Shown piece after piece: positions 38,880-48,700 of a DNA stretch of 64,000 nucleotides; the first letter of the stretch is position 1, and each line of letters starts with the position of its first letter. The stretch is from Tubulanus polymorphus (Eukaryota > Nemertea > Palaeonemertea > Tubulaniformes > Tubulanidae): NCBI RefSeq assembly GCF_964204645.1, contig NC_134026.1, positions 30,256,650-30,320,649 on the forward strand, given 5' to 3'. The translations under genes were made by a program, and so were the position numbers. The notes under the pieces were generated by a model. It was not told the DNA's origin, searched no databases, and saw only the letters and a program-made list of their open reading frames with translations.

Positions 38880-40097
38880 TCATGATTCGAATTCAATTTT
38901 CTTCCAAGTATCTAAGATGATTTTCACTTCACTGCTGGACGGTCTCTCGTCAATGTCTGGTTCCCAACATTGGGTAAAGAGCTCGTGATAGCACGACTCA
39001 AACGGGTCCATTTCTAGATTTATTTTTACGGGAAGAGCCGGTCTCAGTCCGTAAGCTACGACGCCAAAAATTACGACATGAGGGTTTTCAGCACCGTATG
39101 GTCGTTCTCTAGTTAACATTTCCCATAAAGTGATACCGAATGAGTAAATATCAGCTAGACTGGTGGGTGAATCACCGCGTAATAGTTCCGGGGCTCGATA
39201 TGCGAATGTACCAGTCAACTGCGATCTACGACATTGATTAGTTTTACCTCCTATCAACTGACAACAACCGAAATCTCCCAATTTACAAACTTCCTCGCTC
39301 GAAATCATTATATTCGAAGGTTTTACGTCCAAATGTACGATGAACATGTCGTGGACGAATTTTAACGCGTCTGCGATATTCGAGGCAAACCGGAGTCTTT
39401 TTTCGGCAGGCAAACAATAAGATTGATCATTAATTGCCTGTTGTAAGTTGAATTCGCCGGCGTATTCCATCAGTAAAAACGGCTCTCCATCCAATGGATC
39501 AATTGCCGCTATTGTTCTAACGATATTACGATGTTTCACGGTCAGTATGTTTAATTCCGCTCGATAACTCTCCAATTGCGCTTGTTTATTTTTCATGCAC
39601 AAATGCATTCGTTTTACGGCCACTCGGCATCCACCCGCCGTCCAACCTTCATATACGGCTCCGAATCCTCCCGTTCCGACCAGTCTCTCGATAATAATAT
39701 CATCTTTTCGGATACTGCGACCCATGAATTCCAGCCCGATCTTTTCGGAGAGTCTCCGTTGTAGTTGCATATGACACGATAATGTCTGTTCTGCATTTGG
39801 CGTAAGATTTTCATCTGGTTGAAAATGATTCGATCGACGTAGATTCTCCCGAAGATTCGTAGGATTTGTCGATAGTTTCAGCGGATCTCCGATTTCACAT
39901 TCGATCCGTTTCGTTTTCAGCATGAAGAAATGCAAATACAGCATATGCTGTTTCGGTTTCTTAATCTGACGGTAACATTTTAACAAAACGCTTCTCCACT
40001 TTCGTCGAGGAGAAATTTCAGAAATTGTCCGTTCCTTGTTGCAAGCGTAGAAATCGAATTGCCGAAAGATCTGATCAACAAGATCGAAGAACGTCAT
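38880..40097 (-). CDS. mos: Mos-type serine/threonine protein kinase, single exon
   Basis: 405 aa without introns, as is usual for Mos genes. The kinase domain begins near residue 133: glycine loop GTGGFG (141-146), VAVKRM with catalytic K162, catalytic loop VHLDVKPSNIMIS (HLD 255-257, replacing HRD), DFG at 275-277, APE at 302-304, and ADIYSFGITLWEM. HLD in place of HRD, VCKLGDFGC and the VVAYGLRPALP segment are specific to Mos. Mos is the oocyte MAP kinase kinase kinase that activates MEK and ERK during meiotic maturation and arrest. The N-terminal part (about 130 residues) is longer than in vertebrate Mos; initiation at M110 or M125 is possible, so the true start is uncertain. Expression is expected in the germ line. 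Confidence 0.92.
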   Translation of the reverse strand: MTFFDLVDQIFRQFDFYACNKERTISEISPRRKWRSVLLKCYRQIKKPKQHMLYLHFFMLKTKRIECEIGDPLKLSTNPTNLRENLRRSNHFQPDENLTPNAEQTLSCHMQLQRRLSEKIGLEFMGRSIRKDDIIIERLVGTGGFGAVYEGWTAGGCRVAVKRMHLCMKNKQAQLESYRAELNILTVKHRNIVRTIAAIDPLDGEPFLLMEYAGEFNLQQAINDQSYCLPAEKRLRFASNIADALKFVHDMFIVHLDVKPSNIMISSEEVCKLGDFGCCQLIGGKTNQCRRSQLTGTFAYRAPELLRGDSPTSLADIYSFGITLWEMLTRERPYGAENPHVVIFGVVAYGLRPALPVKINLEMDPFESCYHELFTQCWEPDIDERPSSSEVKIILDTWKKIEFES

Positions 40098-41182
40098 TAT
40101 AGAAACTATTATTCGATGTTATGATTTTGATGTCGGTAGTTCTTGGTACGTGAGAAGTAACACGCCGCATCGACTGACTGTGTGGCTGTTACTGCTGCCA
40201 CTGATCAGCTGTTGTTATTAGACCGCCGTTGTCAGCCGTTACCTATCACAAACAACTCCGACTCAATCGATATTTGATATTATTTCAATTCCAAGGGTGA
40301 AATATCTCTCAATATCATAATCCGATATTAAAAACTGGTAACAGATGAATGAGTAGCCACCCCTTTCTTAAGATGAACTAATCCTCGTGTAATTAGAGTG
40401 ATTAATAACACGGTTTGATGAAGAAATGGTGTGTGGGCAATTTGCATGTAAATGCTGTTTGTCTAAAGATATCACAAAATGACGCGCGTTCTGTCGCGCT
40501 TCTATTTTGGTATGACTGGCTATTTTCTAGAAGAGATAAGAATGTTGAATCCAGGTCGTTAGTCTGAACGTCATCGCGATCCTGGCAACGAGTGGTTGTT
40601 TTGCTCGATGTTAGAGTATCTACGGGGCGCGCTACGTCGATCAAGCGGGCATTCTCAGAATCAACCGTGTTGTTCTTGCAGATATTTTGCGATCGCCCCG
40701 GCATAATAATCACAGGCAATCAATATTTGTCAGTCCAGGGGCTGCCATTTCATATAATGACTCAACATATTCCTTTAAAGATTTGTCATTGTGTTAATAC
40801 GAGGTGTAAGAGAACCTCCCTTCATACATCCTATCAAACCCGTGGCAGGTATAGAGAATGAGTACAGTGGAACTTCGTTACAACGACCTCGAATTTAACC
40901 ATAAAATCGTTTATTGCAAACTAAGAATTCCATCGTAATTCAATGATTTCATACTGGATTTAACGAACTGGTTAACGACTAGATTTTTCAGTCTCCTGAA
41001 GTTGGCGTTGTAACGAGGTTCCTCTGAGTATCCAATAAGGGCATTAATTTGTTGTTTGTTTCAGTGAAAAAATTTTAACATCCTCAAAAAAATGATAAAC
41101 GATTTTTCGAGTCATCATGATGGAATCTAATTGATAAGATGCACATAATTTTGATGAATTTCGAAAGCTACATTTTTTCCTC
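40098..41182. other. intergenic between Mos and GILT, with one MITE
   Basis: Contains the Mos upstream region and the 3' flank of the GILT gene. Apart from the palindromic element at 40865-41026 nothing is recognised. Confidence 0.45.
40865..41026. mobile_element. pogo/Tigger-like MITE
   Basis: Ends CAGTGGAACTTCGTTACAAC and, inverted from the right, CAGAGGAACCTCGTTACAAC. Such CAGT(G/A)GAACCTCGTTA-type ends are typical of pogo/Tigger transposons. It is 162 bp long and non-coding. Confidence 0.65.
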
Positions 41183-42573
41183 TTAAACATTATTTTGACT
41201 TCGGTGTACGAATTGTTTAGTACAACCGGAAGGCTTTGGTCCCTGAAAGAAAGAAAATAAGATGGTGATAAATGAATAGAGTTTTGTGTCGTGATTGTAT
41301 AGGATTTTAGCAAGTACCGTGTATGTATCACAGATAAGGTTCAATAAGTCACTTTCCGCTTTGTGCTGTTGAGTTTCCGTATGAACCTGAAAATAGAATA
41401 TGTTTATTATATTACGCAGTGTGACACTAATATTGGATTAATTTGGTTTAGTTTCAGTAAAGCTTTATGTAGGCGATAGGTAGCTTACCCCATTGATGAC
41501 AATCCACGGGACATATTTATGGTCGATAGGTGTCCTCAGCGCCATTTCGTGTTCGAGCATATTACCTAATGCAGAGTTGTAGCACTTTTTCAACGCAGAT
41601 AGATCTACTTTCCATTGTTTTGTGCACTGAAATTTGAGATATCATCTTTGAGTTTACGTAGCTGATGCCCGCAATACTCTACTAGAAACAATACCTAACT
41701 TTTTGTAAAGCTGATTCCATCGGATCCAAGTTGTATTGTTCTAGACAATTCAGGAACGGAAAATAAACATGGAAGTCTTTCAGTAAATGGATAGCGCAAG
41801 TCTGAAAGATGCCGCATTAGATTGATTACTTTACTAAACATAGAATTATCGTCATCAGTAATTATTAGTCTCTAACTCATACTTCATATAAGTTGCCTTC
41901 ACATTCATGAGGTCCATGTTGACACTCAAACACCCATTTATCACCGTTTCTTTGTTCCTAGAGGAGTAAAAATGCACATCGAACATACACAATTGATACT
42001 GAGACCTAAACAACACCTAGACATTAGATATACATGATTTTTGATGGAAGCATACATTAGCGTTCCCATAAGGAGTCAGTGTAATATTCATTATATGTCC
42101 GATTTTATTCCATGTTGGCCACAATTGACTCTGCCAGAACATCATACACCCTGGACACAGATACTCGTAGTAAAGCTCTAAATTAACCGCTGGAGCCTCT
42201 GCGATAGGATTCTGTTTTTGAAGCCATTGAAGACATTGGTCTACAACCTAGAAAATCAGAAAGCATCGTGTGAAAATTGCAGATAGATTGTCAGATATAA
42301 GATGGGCAGTACAGGGACAAACGAGGCCATTCATAAACTACGTGCATTCTCCCTTAAAGGAATATAAGCCTTCAAATAGCGTACATTGGGGGTTGAAAAT
42401 CCGTTCGTCAACGGCCATTCAGACAGAATGATATTTACCTTGCATTCATTAGCGATATAGAATGATTCACACCACTGTTGAGGTGGATAACTACATGGCA
42501 CCGCGGCTGCGGACTGTGAATAAACGAAACAACCAGAAAATAAGAGAATAACATACAAAACTTTCATCGTCAT
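41183..42573 (-). CDS. gamma-interferon-inducible lysosomal thiol reductase (GILT)
   Basis: Seven exons, minus strand: 42439-42573, 42056-42247, 41883-41957, 41700-41801, 41489-41626, 41318-41386, 41183-41242. Every junction is phase 0; 256 aa. Signal peptide residues 1-21 (two Met choices, M1 and M3). A saposin A-like Cys motif follows (about 26-55). The thioredoxin-like active site is CPGC at 76-79 within ELYYEYLCPGCMMFW. The GILT signature CQHGPHECEGN is at 121-131, and YVPWIVING lies further on. GILT reduces protein disulfides at low pH in lysosomes and phagosomes; in invertebrates it is linked to immune responses. The fourth exon ends at a non-consensus but valid GTTAGG donor, the only one that keeps phase. 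Length and exon content are those of a complete GILT. Confidence 0.93.
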
Positions 42574-42916
42574 GATTGCTGCTTCTAATGTGACAAAAAA
42601 TGTTCAAAAAAATAGAACCACGTGAATGATTTTATAATGCGCGTGACTATTATCTGATAACGTCTGGAGAAGTCAAATGAGCTAATGTTCATATCAAAGG
42701 TCATCATTTTCTGTTAAAGACGTTTTCACTTCAAGGACATCGATTTCAGATTGCCCTGAACCGAAACTACTTTCGAGATTACAATTCTTCGGAACAACTG
42801 GTAATGTTATAGTTCATTAATACGTAAAACGCCTGAGCAAGCACCGGTGGCCAGAAATGAAATTACCGGCCGCAGGTCATATCGCAGCCGCCCGGCTTTC
42901 ATCAAGTACACCCATC

Positions 42917-42998
42917 TAATGAGAGAAATCCTACAATAAATCAAGCCAAAAATAACTTTTTATTTTTGGCTTAATTTATTCTGGGATTTCTCTCGTTA
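42917..42998. repeat. 82-nt near-perfect hairpin
   Basis: About 39 bp of stem (TAATGAGAGAAATCCTACAA on the left against TTATTCTGGGATTTCTCTCG on the right) with only about four mismatches and a 4-nt loop CTTT. Could be a small MITE or a hairpin RNA gene. Confidence 0.7.
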
Positions 42999-43510
42999 TC
43001 ATCATACACGAATATTGTGTATCTTCTCGTCTCACCCGTCTAAATGCCGGGCATAGGTCTTTGTTTCATGCTAAACACCATTTAACCCGGTACGAGTTTT
43101 TCTGGAAACGCTTAAAATACTCTAATCGCTTGATGCACTGACAGTTACTTTAGTGTCTTTCTAATCTTTTAAAATAAATATCTATATTGGATCAATTTTT
43201 CGTGTATTCTTATGGGGTGTTCTCATGTGTCTGTCTTCAATATATCTTTATTGAATTGAATAGGTCCGCTACACTAGTCCAGTCCATCGGATGATAAGTC
43301 CGCTCCATTATTCCAAATCAAAACAATTGTCAAAATGGACCGTCGTGAAATGAGCACTGTGGATTCGGTAGCGGTATCACTCGATTCAAATTTATTTCAT
43401 CACTCGATTCAAATAAAATTATGAATATACAACTTATTTCATCAAATTCATTTGTAGTTGTTATTGTACGGACACGGAACCGGACTCGGCGGTAACGTAC
43501 ACGGTTGTCC

Positions 43511-43590
43511 ATCTTCACCCGTCAAGGGATTCGGCTAACCTGGTGGAAGCGAGTTCGGGAGTGATACCGGACCCCTGGCAAGCGAGGATG
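43511..43590. repeat. deletion derivative of the 305-bp SINE-like element
   Basis: Matches the first 26 bp (ATCTTCACCCGTCAAGGGAT) and the last 54 bp (ending CCCCTGGCAAGCGAGGATG) of the element at 47497-47801, with the middle of about 225 bp missing. Confidence 0.7.
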
Positions 43591-43728
43591 TAATAGACTG
43601 AGCGCCTAGACTGGTTGCCTGTTGATGCTATGATGAACTTGTATCCGGATGACATCCGGATCGCGTGATCGGAAGAGTGTAATTGGAGACATCCGGACGC
43701 GTCCGGATTGAATAGAGTCCGCGTCTCA

Positions 43729-44022
43729 GAGAGTGGTCCTGATGCTGAATAGAGGATGTACAGGGGTGTCCCGGGTTCGAATCCAGTAATTACTGATACT
43801 GGTTCAGAGTGGTCCTGAGATGCTGGAACAGGGGTGTCTCCCGGGTTTGGCCCGGCCGGGTACTGTCCGAGAGTGGTACTGATGCTAAATAGAGGATGTA
43901 CAGGGGTGTCCCGGGTACGAACCCAATAATTACTGAAAGTGGTTCACGAATGGCCCTGATGCTGAATAGAGGATGTACTCTGGGGTGTCCCGGGTTCGAA
44001 CCGTGTAAATACTGGTTCGAAA
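43729..44022. repeat. tandem array of about 70-bp units with tRNA-type B-box motif
   Basis: Four diverged units, each containing GAGTGGT(C/A)CTGATGCT, GAGGATGTACAGGGGTGT and CCCGGGTTCGAATCC or variants. GGTTCGAATCC is the canonical Pol III B box. A matching A box was not convincing. Confidence 0.65.
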
Positions 44023-44044
44023 CCATACATATTTTAACCGTCAA

Positions 44045-44173
44045 GTGCTGCCCCTATACATATCGTTGGCGGTGAATATATGAACTAACTTATTACTCGC
44101 GCGCCGCAGTAGGAAAATTGAACTATCAGTTAGTTCACAAATTTACCGCTTATGATACACATAGGGGCAGCAC
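44045..44173. mobile_element. GTGCTGCC foldback MITE, copy 2 (129 bp)
   Basis: Left GTGCTGCCCCTATACATATC and inverted right GTGCTGCCCCTATGTGTATC, with complementarity extending to TGAACTAACT. Same family as 27231-27371. Confidence 0.7.
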
Positions 44174-44520
44174 CTTACAGTAAAAAACCGACTGCATGCG
44201 CAGAATAAGAATTGAATAGATTCGTAATTAAGAGAGCGATCACAGGGTTCACTCACTCACACTATCGATCACAATTTGGGACTGCTGTTATTGACGTTTC
44301 AAATTATACCCTCTGAAATTACATCCATCATCTGCAACAGTAAGGCCAAAATTCCTGTTTTAAACATGGGTCAGTGGTGCTGTAATCTTTTTTCCTAAAT
44401 TCATGATCCATTAAATTATTTCATCTTCAAATCAATATCACCGAGTAGGCCACCCCTCATCACAATCTGAAATGTAAAAAAAAGAAAAAGAGTTGGGGCA
44501 AATTACCAAGTCCCGTGAAA

Positions 44521-44612
44521 TAAAAAAGCGAAGTTCGAACCGGCAGGACTCGAAACTGCGGTCTCCGGGTTACCAGGCGGGAATTCTAACCACTAGACCA
44601 TAGATCTGTGGT
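44521..44612 (-). pseudogene. tRNA-like pseudogene or tRNA-derived SINE head
   Basis: On the minus strand a perfect A box TGGTCTAGTGG and a near-perfect B box GTTTCGAGTCC stand at tRNA spacing, followed by a T6 run (Pol III terminator). The T arm pairs in four of five positions, but the anticodon stem is broken and the acceptor ends do not pair, so this is not a functional tRNA. Confidence 0.6.
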
Positions 44613-44890
44613 AATCACTCGGGTGTGTAAGTTTGTCTCGTATGTGATTTCGTATGTGTTCAGTTTGCTTAAAATCGATTTTCAGAATGTATCTTAAACA
44701 GTTTGTCAAACGGATTAAGTTAAACAGATAACTGGGGTAAACTGAGGACACATCAGTGTGAATATTAATTGAATTTGCGTGGATTTGAACCAAATGGAAT
44801 TTTTGTGGCGTTGATCAGGTTCGAATCCCATCAGAAAATTATTTTCTAGACTTGGCGGTAATATTGGTACTTTTCATTGGTCAGGATCAG

Positions 44891-44958
44891 TGACGTCACA
44901 CTGTCAGTATAAAAACTCAGGTCAGCTGATCCCTCCTTCCAGTTCGGCCATTTTTCAG
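44891..44958 (+). promoter_or_regulatory. CRE + TATA core promoter and first noncoding exon of orphan gene
   Basis: A full CRE, TGACGTCA, at 44891-44898 is followed by TATAAAAA at 44908-44915, an initiator-like TCCAGTT near 44939-44945 at the right distance, and a strong donor CAG|GTAAGC after 44958. The matching acceptor is ATTGCAG before 45583. Confidence 0.65.
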
Positions 44959-45706
44959 GTAAGCAAACGTCGTCCATTTTATTCAATTCTTTCGATAAAA
45001 TTTATTTATCAATCTTACTTGTAAATTTTATACATATAGACCTTAGGTTTCGCATACGGCTTTATGTAAGACAATTTCAAGAGTTCCGAAAGTTCGGATT
45101 ATATCATATAGGTGTTTAATTATGACATTTCCATTTTGACGTTCCTTTTGCTCTAAATTGTCCAAATGGTGTTTTTAACATTTAGAAGTAAATTTCAACG
45201 TTTGACTTGCAATTTCGCTCTCGTAATAATGAAGACGTTATTGTGATTTTATTGAGGAAATTTATTAAACTTATTTATGAAATTTTCGGAAGCAGTTTTT
45301 CTGGTGTTCAAATCTAGCGCTAAAGCGGCTAGTTGACATGCCTAGGTGTAATACACAGACAGCTCAGTCTATTGAACCATGACTCGAATCCATAGAAACC
45401 TTTCATTCGAAGCGTCGTTCAACTTAATCCTGCTGGCTTCTATATCTATTATTAAGAAAATAATGATAAAATAATTTAATGTTAATTATTATTATTACTT
45501 AATAGAAACTCGATTTAGCTATTTCTTAGAGTCAATAATTTTCGATTTTCTTGATTTTTATAAGATTGTTTTTACATTGCAGTAGCAGCAGCAGCATCAA
45601 CAGCAGCAGTTAAAAAAGCAACAGTTATAAAAGCAACAGCAGCAGTACAACGACAACTACAACAATTACAACTTCAACAATTAAAACTTGAACTTCAACT
45701 TTGAAT

Positions 45707-48700
45707 ATGTCTACAAAATATGACCTTTTTTCGGGACTGTTGAAGCTGGTTCGCGCCGAGGTGCTGACGCTCGACCCTGAAACCCTCGGCGCGTTTTTTG
45801 ATTTGAGTAAGTACAAAGTCTACTTCATCAATCTCAATCTGGGGTATCTCAAATTCTCGATTATTTTTCATGAACATCTCAAATTATTTGATTTCCAACA
45901 TCCGAAATTATTTGATCTCAAATTCACAATCACAATTATTTTATCTCAAATCTCCGCATTATTTGATTTCCTAAATCTCAAATTGTCTAAATCTCAATTA
46001 TTTCGAATATCATCAATTAAAAAATCTAATATCATCTAATGTCAATTTCTTTCAATTCTCTTTTTAAGTTTGGAAAACTCTCAAACTTAATTGAATTTGC
46101 TATCGAATCTATGGTGAATTAAGTTTGAATTGAATTGAATTGAATAGTGAGTAGAGGCTCTGGTGGATGAGAATTAACTCGAGGAAGTAACTTCATTTCC
46201 TGGTTTCGGTTCCAGATATTGTCCAAATTGTGAAATATTCATCATGTTATTCATATTCCAGTCAATAGAGATAAGTTACAACATAAATAATTTAAACTGT
46301 GTAGGCTTCCAGACCAATGCATTTCATAGAAAATCCTGATTTATGTTTAATAAATCAAGTAACTGGACTGCGCGGTTCAGTCCATTTAGTCAGGAAGCAG
46401 ACTGCAGTTTAGTCCTTATTTTAATCAGTAACTGGACTGCGGTGTAGTCCATATTTTAGTCAATAACTGTACTACCGTTTAATCCATATTTTAGTCAATA
46501 ACTGGACTGCGGTGTAGTCCATGTTTTAGTGGACTACGGTTTAGTCCATATTTTAGTCAATAACTGGACTGCGGTGTAGTCCATATTTTAGTGTACTATG
46601 GTTTAGTCCATATTTTAGTCAATAACTGGACTGCGGTTTAGTTGATAGTTTAGTCAGGAACCGCACGGCTGTTTAGTTCATATCCAGATACCCGTCACAT
46701 TATGGGACCAACTTTTTAGATACCGCTGAAAAGTAGCACTAGTACTTTACGGTACTTTCGTTTTTCTCTTTGACTCCAGGATCCGAAAACATGTGATTTT
46801 CTTTTTTTATTAATCATTCATCAACCGTCAGGAAATTCAGGATCACTATTTTTGATTGATTGGTTAAACTTTATTCCTCGTATCTCAAGGTAGTTGCTCA
46901 AAACAGTTTGAGATCCTGAGATTATGGCAGGAAGGAGGTACATCTCGCCACTGCTATCATGAGCTTATCTGTGAACTAGTCTCAAGCCGCACCCACTCAA
47001 TGTTTATACTAGATCTAAACTGATGTTTGATACAAATGTCCTTCACTAACTGGGCTCATAGTCAGAATCTTCATCGTCTAATTGTTGGCGAATCCTAGAT
47101 ATTGTGGCCTTGCGGCAAATACAGTTTGCACACGATTTATTTTGTAATGGATTCATTATTACGGTCAAAGGTTGGCACCTTGTTAGGTACTGAGTCTTAT
47201 ACAGTGAGTTTACTCAGTATCCGGACCACAGTTTACTCAGTATCCGGACCACAGTTTATTCAGTATCCAGACCACAGTTTACTCAGCATCCGGATGACAG
47301 TTTACTCAGTATCCGGACCACAGTTTACTCAGTATCCGGATCACAGTTTACTCAGTATCCGGACCACAGTTTACTCAGTATCCGGACCACAGTTTACTCA
47401 GTATCCGGATTACAGTTTAGTCAGTAACGGAACTGTGTGATTCATTTCGTTCTGAGACCAGATTTTATCAAATTTCCTCTAGCTGTTCTTCAGATAATCT
47501 TCACCCGTCAAGGGATTCGAACCCACTACGCTAAAGCTGTTCGCCGAATCCCTTGACCTCACGAGTCGTTACTAGCTGACCAGAATCCGGTTGTACCAAT
47601 CACAGCGCTTGTTACAAATGATATTAGGCTTCTGTTGGAATTACCGATAAATGGACCAATCAGCGAACAAGGAAGTATTTCGCAAGTCGATATATGACGT
47701 CATGCGCAACAGCGCCAGTAATGAAATCACGCGTCGTGAAGCCAGGGGGGCTGGTGGAAGCGAGTTTGGGAGTGATACCGGACCCCTGGCAAGCGAGGAT
47801 GTCTTCAGATAGGCCTACCCTTTGACTTAATGTTTTATTTTTCAGAATTCTTTTATTTTCTTGCAGCCATAAAAAGTATTTCCTCTACCGTTATCCAGGC
47901 CTGACATTTATCTAGGTCTATCCTGTTTTACACCTTACAAGTTCGACAGGGACATTTCATATTGTTTTTTCTGTAAACAACTGCAGCTGTATTTATAGTG
48001 AATTATTCCACTGAATGATTCTATACTTGAAGGGTAAGTAGTGATTATTTGAAATACTTAATGAATTCATGTGATATAGGCCTAATTCTAAATATCGTTT
48101 ATTGTTCGCTGTTTAATGACGTTTGATTTTTATAGACAAAAATCTTATTATAATTTGTAGTGAATGGATTTAATTGTATGAAGTTGCAGCAGTGGACAGA
48201 GTCGTGTGAAATGGTTTTTACCCCTGGTGGTTATTTCTAAAGGTACAGCAACAGACAGTGTCGTGCGAAATGGTTTGCACCCCTAGTGGTAGTTTCTGAA
48301 GGTACAGCATGATTGTACAGCAGCGGGCAGTGTCGAGTGAAATGGATCTTACCCCGGCAGTTGTTTCTGAAAGTAAAAGTTTAAGTTTTTTGATTGATGA
48401 TGAAAATACAGAAAATACAGAAGAAATTTGAATGAAATTTTTTGTGTCCTTTTTCTGTTTGTCATGAAATGGAAATGAACTAGACTTACTTAGCAAAAAC
48501 CATATGGAAATGTGCAGTACTCTAAGGAAATACTGTGTATCACAATTTTTCGAAATAAAATTTGGTGAAAATTCATATTACAAAAACATATTTTCAAACG
48601 TATCGCATTTTGATGGATTTTTTGCCCTTAATGATACTGTAGACTTCACTTAAACTGGTAGACGGTCTATGCCTGGTATAATCTGTTCAATTCGATGAAA

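Noticed and set aside
47102-47440. 112-residue frame with a 23-residue repeat
   Set aside because: It is produced by the 23-bp minisatellite, whose unit has no stop in any frame. The periodicity comes from DNA, not protein selection.
47505-47560. Functional tRNA suggested by GGGATTCGAACCC
   Set aside because: Only the T-arm-like part is present, inside a SINE-like element; no full cloverleaf.
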